From positions 1 to 64,000 of the forward strand of contig JAGOUY010000001.1 in NCBI GenBank assembly GCA_018061025.1: a stretch of 64,000 bases of DNA, read 5' to 3'. This stretch comes from Patescibacteria group bacterium (lineage in GTDB: Bacteria > Patescibacteriota > Patescibacteriia > 2-12-FULL-60-25). Below, one piece after another: positions 59,052 to 64,000 of this stretch. Position 1 is the stretch's first letter, and each line of letters begins with the position of its first letter. A program made the position numbers and the translations under genes. The notes beneath the pieces were generated by a model. That model had not been told where the DNA came from. It worked only from the letters and a program-made list of their open reading frames with translations, and did not search any database.

Positions 59052-60038
59052 TTGGAAACACGGGAGAGTACCAATCTGGAGCGTTCAGGGATGCTTCAGC
59101 GGCGTCTTCCGTGGATGTGTGATGACATCTACCAAGAAGACTACGAAGTTCGTGCAGCACGCGCCTCATATCCCGAGGCGCTGAGTCTCTTTACCCATGG
59201 CTTACGGGATGCCTTTCATCAAGGATGTGAGGCAGGAGAACTTATAACCCTTCTCGCGGTCTCATGGAGCGATGCGCGGCGTGCAACATTCGATGTTACT
59301 CGTTTCGTCCTGTCTCAATTTCATCCAGCGTGTACCCAATATAGGCAATGGAAACTACGGAGCACATTTAACGCTGCCTGCCTTCAGGGGGCCCTCCTCA
59401 CCATTCACGAACAAGTGACGCGGTACAAGAGACTCCTCGATCCTACGTCCAACCTGTTCTTGAATCGGCAATACCACATCCTACGCATGAGCATGCAGCA
59501 CCAGCTCACGCGAGCCTGGATGCATCTACCCAGATTTTTGCGTCAAATGGTGGAATATCGCTGGTATGAGAACGAACCCTACGCGAACTCCATGCTACGA
59601 TGGCAAGAGCGGTGTCGGGGGTCTGCACGCGTTTCTACTACTGCGCTCGGCATCCTTACTATCCCCGGAGACTGGAGAGGATTCGTCTCCTCTCCTAAAC
59701 AGGATGAGGAAAAACTCGATCTCATCATGGAAGGTCAGGCTACCATTCAAGGCGAGACTCGGAAGGTTAGACTCCTTATTCAAGCAAAGGGTTCTTACGG
59801 AAAGGGAAGCTCCGCTCACCTCATTACGCACACAAAAAATCCGGTTCCTGGCATTATTCCCGCAGAAGAGTGGGAATCGCTGATGAGCCTTTGGAGACTA
59901 GAAGAATTCCAAGGACGAGATATGCCCTCCTTTCCTGTTTTGGTTAATGTGGCTACGCCCAAAGATACCTCCCCTTACCACTTTGAACTTACCGTACCGG
60001 AAGTCGCTGCCGCTATCCGCGAGGCATTTCAAGGATAA
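59052..60038 (+). CDS. Unknown protein, possible PD-(D/E)XK-like nuclease
   Basis: A 328-residue protein I do not recognise. The first half is helical (LFTHGLRDAFHQGCEAG, RQWKLRSTFNAACLQGALLT). Late, KLDLIMEG followed about 15 residues on by VRLLIQAKGSYGKG has the spacing of a D-(E/Q)XK nuclease centre, with Q in place of Glu. The TTG start at 59052 follows GGGAGG by five bases; a TTG 26 codons earlier lacks a ribosome site. Function is uncertain. Confidence 0.6.
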   Translation: METRESTNLERSGMLQRRLPWMCDDIYQEDYEVRAARASYPEALSLFTHGLRDAFHQGCEAGELITLLAVSWSDARRATFDVTRFVLSQFHPACTQYRQWKLRSTFNAACLQGALLTIHEQVTRYKRLLDPTSNLFLNRQYHILRMSMQHQLTRAWMHLPRFLRQMVEYRWYENEPYANSMLRWQERCRGSARVSTTALGILTIPGDWRGFVSSPKQDEEKLDLIMEGQATIQGETRKVRLLIQAKGSYGKGSSAHLITHTKNPVPGIIPAEEWESLMSLWRLEEFQGRDMPSFPVLVNVATPKDTSPYHFELTVPEVAAAIREAFQG

Positions 60039-60103
60039 AACTGCTCCACGTTCTCCGCCTCATGCCACTGTTGCTGCGGATCACGTGGTTTTTGTTATCT
60101 TGA

Positions 60104-61132
60104 TTAAGATTTACCGCGTTGTGCTTGCTGGATGGCGAGTGAAAGAAATTTTCGTTTATGTAATGCGCGTGGTAATACCAACCAACTTTTCATGATCGCA
60201 GGAAGAATGCGCAGATCTGCCAAGGTGACGAAAAGTCGTTTTAGCCAAGCAAACCACAGCCATGGCATTGCTACGATGAGCGAACTCCAGGCCGCATTTT
60301 TTCCACGCAAGACACAGGCGTAACTATAGGACTTTCGTTCTTGCAGCGCTTCTTGTCCGTACCACTGTTTTATTCGAGCGATGATTCCGGAAGGAGGTGT
60401 TTGGGCGCGTTGCACCCAGACGAGGGCTTGAGGCACAAGTTGTATCGGGAACTGTAGAGTTCGTAGCCGCCAAGCCACGTCCGCCATGGCGTAGGCTTCC
60501 GGTAAATCTGCATCTAGCCATTCTTCCCCCATCTTGGCTTGCATTAAGGCACTCGCGCGCATGACAAGACACCAATTCCCCAGTAATTCAGGCGGCTGGC
60601 TATCGTACTGCCCCGTATCCTTTTCTCCCCGTCCCCGAGGGGTGAGGACCAACCCATGACCGAGCTTCAAGCCTACTTGTTCAATAATGCCATTATCTTT
60701 GAGAATGGGTTCATCACTATCTTCATTCGCGTGCAAACTCGCTTGCCGTACTTTAGGGGCGACGACCATCAGGGCCGAATCTTGTTCTAAAGCCTGAATC
60801 ATCTGCTGTATCGCATCGGGAGCGAACAAGACGCGAGAGGATGCTAAGACAATATACCGGTCTTGCCAGGTAGACGGCTCCCAACGTGCAAAGAGGGAAG
60901 AAAGCGCTTGGTTATGCGCTCGTGAAAATCCCTGGTCGCGAAAATTCCGTAACATCATGACCTCTGGGCCTACTCCTCTTTCCCAAGGGATTTCTATATC
61001 CTGTGAAGCATTATCCACCAATACAACCTGAAACTGCTGCCATGTTTGTGCTCCCAAACTTTGGAGCGTGGGAATTATGGAGCCCGCCGGATGCGAGATA
61101 GCGAAATGAATGGAGGCAAGAGGGGAAGACAT
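60104..61132 (-). CDS. Family 2 glycosyltransferase
   Basis: A 342-residue GT-A transferase. The start ASIHFAISHPAG and VVLVDNASQD near residue 35 fit the nucleotide-sugar binding region; AYAMADVAWRLRTL near residue 215 holds the late acidic motif. It has a hydrophobic segment near residue 310 and a basic tail. It ends the cell-surface sugar group that runs with the membrane transferase, 3 bases apart. Confidence 0.88.
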   Translation of the reverse strand: MSSPLASIHFAISHPAGSIIPTLQSLGAQTWQQFQVVLVDNASQDIEIPWERGVGPEVMMLRNFRDQGFSRAHNQALSSLFARWEPSTWQDRYIVLASSRVLFAPDAIQQMIQALEQDSALMVVAPKVRQASLHANEDSDEPILKDNGIIEQVGLKLGHGLVLTPRGRGEKDTGQYDSQPPELLGNWCLVMRASALMQAKMGEEWLDADLPEAYAMADVAWRLRTLQFPIQLVPQALVWVQRAQTPPSGIIARIKQWYGQEALQERKSYSYACVLRGKNAAWSSLIVAMPWLWFAWLKRLFVTLADLRILPAIMKSWLVLPRALHKRKFLSLAIQQAQRGKS

Positions 61133-61135
61133 GGG

Positions 61136-62608
61136 TTATTGGATGGTGCGTTTTGGAGACACCGTGAATCCAAGCGGCTTGCCGAGCATAAAGCGCGTTT
61201 GCGCATCGATCGCTGGGATCGCTCCAAATAGGATGAAGGTGACGGGTAACAAGAGCCATTGCGCCAACATAATACCGTAGGCATAGGGGCGACGAAAATG
61301 ACGCGGAGGCGGAGGCAGTAACGTAAACGAGAGAGTTGCTGACACGAATAATCCAATCATGGCAAAGCGCATAAGCCATTGGAGCGTGAAGGGCGTATTT
61401 TGAAAAATCACAAACTCACGCAACGTATCGGGGGCGAACCAGAATGGCAGGTACCCCAAGAGGAAAATAAGGAGGGGGGCGGTCGCCCAGGTATACATCC
61501 CCTCTAATTGCTTAAAGATCCAACCGGCTTTGGCGGTCCAAGACATCTGCGTGTCTTTGGAGAAGGCCTCGACCATGTAGGGAAAATTCTCTACGCCCCA
61601 AGCCCAACGACGCTGTTGTTTATAGAGCGCGCCGAAGGCTTTCCAATAGTCTCCCGTCATGACCGTATCCATCGAGACAGGCAAATAGAGAGGAGTGACG
61701 CGATAATGTCCCTGATAGCGCATGAGCCCCTGGAGAAAAATACGTGAATCTTCTGACACAATATCTTTTTGCCAAAAGCCGACATCGATCAACATACGTA
61801 AACTCATGGAGTGTGACGAGAAGGTCATCATCCCTTCAGCGCGTGGCAGCTCCGTCATGAGCCAAAACGTGGTGCCGAACATAGCCACGCGTACAGCCGC
61901 TGGCGACTCCCATAAATTATTATTATAGACGGCGACGGGCTGGTACGAGCTACGGGTAGGCTCTGGAACCGTGAGGTATTGGTAGGTAAGACACGAGAAA
62001 TATTGGGGATGGACAATCGTGTCCACATCTAACGACGATACGATGACACGATCAGGATCGAGTCCGAGCGCGTAGATCTTCGGCAATATTTGATGGCCGG
62101 ACCAATGCAAATTCGATCCCTTACCTGGAATTTCTTCTGGGAGATCCTTAGGGTGGGTGGTGATCCAAAACGCTTTGAAGGTCGTACCAAACTCTTGGCT
62201 TGCCTGCTTACAGACCTCTTGGAATCGAGGGGCGTCACGCTCTTCCCCTGCCAACACGATCATCATGTGATCAGCAGGATAGTGTGTGGCCGCGAGGTTT
62301 TTTAGCGTTTCACGAATGACGGGGTACTCTTCTTTGTAGGTGGGCAAGAAAATGAGATGATATGTCTCTTCATAGTGAGGTAAAGAGACGGCTTCGGCCT
62401 GCCAGTCGCGCTTGAGGGCGCTGCGATAGCGCCACCAGGAGATGAGCGTGAACGGCGTAAAGTAAAAAATCCGCATCAACCAATAGAGGTCGAATAAAAT
62501 AATAAAATAAATCATCCAGAGCGGTCGGGTGATGGATAACGCGATAGATGCGATCAGGGTCGTCCAGACCATGAGACCAGGAATGATTTCGAGCACGCGG
62601 CGGTTCAT
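61136..62608 (-). CDS. Membrane glycosyltransferase, family 2 (cellulose-synthase-like)
   Basis: A 490-residue processive-type transferase with two N-terminal membrane helices, a cytoplasmic GT domain and four or five C-terminal helices. Marks are SSLDVDTIVHPQYF near residue 190 (DxD), ISEDSRIFLQG-type EDSRI near residue 285, and QQRRWAWGVENF near residue 335 (Q..RW). It would build a surface polysaccharide or glycolipid. Its ATG overlaps the TsaB-like stop as ATGA. Confidence 0.92.
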   Translation of the reverse strand: MNRRVLEIIPGLMVWTTLIASIALSITRPLWMIYFIILFDLYWLMRIFYFTPFTLISWWRYRSALKRDWQAEAVSLPHYEETYHLIFLPTYKEEYPVIRETLKNLAATHYPADHMMIVLAGEERDAPRFQEVCKQASQEFGTTFKAFWITTHPKDLPEEIPGKGSNLHWSGHQILPKIYALGLDPDRVIVSSLDVDTIVHPQYFSCLTYQYLTVPEPTRSSYQPVAVYNNNLWESPAAVRVAMFGTTFWLMTELPRAEGMMTFSSHSMSLRMLIDVGFWQKDIVSEDSRIFLQGLMRYQGHYRVTPLYLPVSMDTVMTGDYWKAFGALYKQQRRWAWGVENFPYMVEAFSKDTQMSWTAKAGWIFKQLEGMYTWATAPLLIFLLGYLPFWFAPDTLREFVIFQNTPFTLQWLMRFAMIGLFVSATLSFTLLPPPPRHFRRPYAYGIMLAQWLLLPVTFILFGAIPAIDAQTRFMLGKPLGFTVSPKRTIQ

Positions 62609-63000
62609 ACGGATTTTGGGAGCGTAATGTTCGGCTCCGCATCATAAATGGGGGCCACGTAAGCGGCGCTTGCTTGCCCATCTTCTATACATTGCTTATA
62701 CAAGGTGCGAAGATCAGAGACTTCCTCTACTCGCACTCCTCGGAGCGGCTTATGGAATAACCTGGCCAAAAGATTAGCGTAGAGAACCCCGATTCGAATA
62801 GAAGAGAAAGAGCCTGGGCCTGCCACCACACAAATTCCATGCGCCGATTCTAACCGGGTGCGATCTTTGAAGAGCTGTTTTAAGAGAAGTGGGGGGCGTC
62901 CTGGGTGCGTGCGGACATTTAGACGACCAGCATCACTTAACCAACCTAGACGACTTTGCCTAGGAATATGCGTATCAATAAATACCCATTCATTATTCAC
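62605..63000 (-). CDS. TsaB-like protein, short form
   Basis: A 131-residue protein that matches the N-terminal half of TsaB, the partner in making t6A on tRNA: CVVAGPGSFSSIRIGVLYANLLA near residue 60 is the family mark. TsaB is usually 200-230 residues, so the second ASKHA-fold half is missing or very divergent. It starts at GTG 63000. It is the first of the operon with the two transferases. Confidence 0.7.
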   Translation of the reverse strand: MNNEWVFIDTHIPRQSRLGWLSDAGRLNVRTHPGRPPLLLKQLFKDRTRLESAHGICVVAGPGSFSSIRIGVLYANLLARLFHKPLRGVRVEEVSDLRTLYKQCIEDGQASAAYVAPIYDAEPNITLPKSV

Positions 63001-63024
63001 AAGATTTTTATTTCTTCGATGATT

Positions 63025-63054
63025 CTGTCATTCCCGCGAAGGCGGGAATGACAG
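63025..63054. repeat. Short copy of repeat A
   Basis: CTGTCATTCCCGC and GCGGGAATGACAG form a perfect palindrome with a four-base loop. It looks like the ends of repeat A with the middle removed, between two minus-strand genes. Confidence 0.8.
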
Positions 63055-63065
63055 GAAGAACCCCT

Positions 63066-63674
63066 TTACTTAATTCTTTCCGCTAGTTTATCGACGACGA
63101 CATTTTTTGGGGCTTCTAAAATCGCATAGAGAAAACGATCGGTAATATCTTTGCGATAGCGGAACTCGTCTAGAGTCATTAGGGAGTAGCGGATCTCCAC
63201 GCCAAGATCTTGTTCGGTTTGAGCCAGGATTTTATCCATTGCCTTCTTGTCTACCTTCTCGGCCACCATAAAGATATCAACGGGCGCACCGGCCTTGCCG
63301 AGAAACAGTCCCAAGAAGGCCAGATAACGAATATCCCCGATCTTTAAGAGGTGCTGGTCGAGCTGTTGCTCTAACATGACCTGGGCTTTGACAATCAGCG
63401 AGGTGATTTCTGGTAAAAGAGAGAACGACTTATTTACTTTGTAATACTTGCGTTTGAGACCAGGACGCTTCACCCCTTCTTCTGATACCCCTTCTTCCAC
63501 CACTTCCATGATCAGGCCAAAACGGACGAGGTTTGCGAGTTCACGACGTACCGCATTGATTTGCGTGCCGACACGACGCGTGAGTTCGCGAACGAAGATG
63601 GCTTCGTCGGGGTGGCGCAAAAACAAACTCAACAGTTTGACACGTGTCTTCGAACCAAATAAGTGTTCAAGCAT
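63066..63674 (-). CDS. Winged-helix regulator-like protein
   Basis: A 202-residue protein. The N-terminal winged helix is TRVKLLSLFLRHPDEAIFVREL with NAVRRELANLVRFGLI, and a second domain has IRYLAFLGLFLGKAGAPVDIFMV near residue 105, as in nucleotidyltransferase-like regulators of archaea and CPR. DNA-binding is likely, the signal unknown. Divergent from the partial gene at the right edge. Confidence 0.75.
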   Translation of the reverse strand: MLEHLFGSKTRVKLLSLFLRHPDEAIFVRELTRRVGTQINAVRRELANLVRFGLIMEVVEEGVSEEGVKRPGLKRKYYKVNKSFSLLPEITSLIVKAQVMLEQQLDQHLLKIGDIRYLAFLGLFLGKAGAPVDIFMVAEKVDKKAMDKILAQTEQDLGVEIRYSLMTLDEFRYRKDITDRFLYAILEAPKNVVVDKLAERIK

Positions 63675-63727
63675 ACCCGCCTCTATCCTGCCCGATATTA
63701 GCCGCCTTGACAAGCAACCCTTTAGGC

Positions 63728-63757
63728 TAGACGGAGAGCGGTCTTAAACCGTATACT
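63728..63757 (+). promoter_or_regulatory. Promoter of the right-edge gene
   Basis: TAGACG and TATACT with an 18-base spacer, about 45 bases before the ATG at 63802. A TTGACA further up at about 63706 may serve the minus strand or be spare. Confidence 0.5.
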
Positions 63758-63801
63758 AGGCTCACGCTCCCCCTAGAGGGATTGATTGGTTTGTTTTTCC
63801 C

Positions 63802-64000
63802 ATGTCTTTCCAACGCCAACTTCGCATTGCCGAGATTGAAGTCAATGCCGCGCCTACCGATGAACGTATCGTAGGGATTTTTCGGTACGAATCAGAACCA
63901 CAAAAAGGCAAACGAGGTAGTACCATTGTACTGATTGCAGAAATCGCTTCCACGCTCTACGTCTACGAGCAACTTTTAGACGTTATCAATGATGCGATCG
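63802..64000 (+). CDS. Partial gene at the right edge
   Basis: The first 66 codons of a protein cut by the window end: QRQLRIAEIEVNAAP, then IVGIFRYESEPQKGK and TIVLIAEIASTLYVYEQLL. No family recognised. It has its own promoter and is divergent from the winged-helix gene. Confidence 0.6.
   Translation, partial: MSFQRQLRIAEIEVNAAPTDERIVGIFRYESEPQKGKRGSTIVLIAEIASTLYVYEQLLDVINDAI

Noticed and set aside
1-64000. CRISPR array or cas genes
   Set aside because: No regularly spaced direct repeats and no Cas-like protein were seen on reading.

Overview
The window most likely comes from a Patescibacteria/CPR-type bacterium, or a close relative with that gene style. This rests on the set of proteins, since no rRNA lies in the window: a lamin-tail-domain surface protein, a DUF4012 membrane protein, tandem FAS1 lipoproteins, a bare two-glycosyltransferase cell-surface locus, a 39-residue histone H1-like Lys/Ala peptide, and many short single-domain enzymes. 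Translation is standard: several intact genes end in TGA, so UGA is not recoded genome-wide. Shine-Dalgarno sites are present but not universal.

Layout. About 1-10.5 kb is an integrated element. It holds a large serine recombinase, zinc-ribbon and phage-like small genes, a TOPRIM primase-helicase, an unknown two-gene cassette, and, divergent from that cassette, a C5 cytosine methyltransferase overlapped by a HaeII-like endonuclease. 10.5-18.9 kb is an accessory stretch: P-loop kinase, methyltransferase, CAP protein, two DUF3592 proteins, an aldo/keto reductase remnant, an NhaD-type antiporter, a CYTH protein, an MFS transporter and a Nudix hydrolase. 19-27.7 kb carries lipoproteins, a sugar-dehydrogenase-like protein, Fur, M32 carboxypeptidase with MarR, FAS1 protein, an ECF sigma factor with an overlapping membrane partner, and a guanylate-kinase-like protein. 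27.8-37.6 kb has two convergent FAD oxidoreductases, a DUF2238-like protein, a PEP-mobile-domain protein, a HAD hydrolase, Ung, a PP2C phosphatase, GatB and an RRM protein.

37.6-44.8 kb is rich in unexplained sequence. It has a strongly GC-ending-codon orphan gene behind a five-codon leader ORF, the H1-like peptide behind a folded leader, a candidate structured RNA, LexA with GAAC boxes, an intergenic region with two DnaA-box matches and hairpins, the lamin-tail protein and an acyl-ACP-desaturase-like diiron protein. 44.7-51.4 kb is a long minus-strand array. It starts with a Nudix gene, runs through three paralogous ~110-residue proteins and two paralogous ~560-residue proteins with PI3K/PI4K-like catalytic motifs (one of them broken), and ends in riboflavin kinase, riboflavin synthase and lumazine synthase. 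Then come tRNA-Gly and tRNA-Ile, a flavin reductase, pyrophosphatase, Nudix, MutY-like glycosylase, MreB, DUF4012 protein, an unknown possible nuclease, two glycosyltransferases, a short TsaB-like protein and a winged-helix protein.

The strongest candidate for an undescribed system is the small-protein/kinase-like array at 46.3-50.9 kb. Next are the two-gene cassette beside the restriction-modification genes, and the codon-biased orphan gene with its leader. Dispersed palindromic repeats of at least three families sit between genes across the right two thirds of the window.
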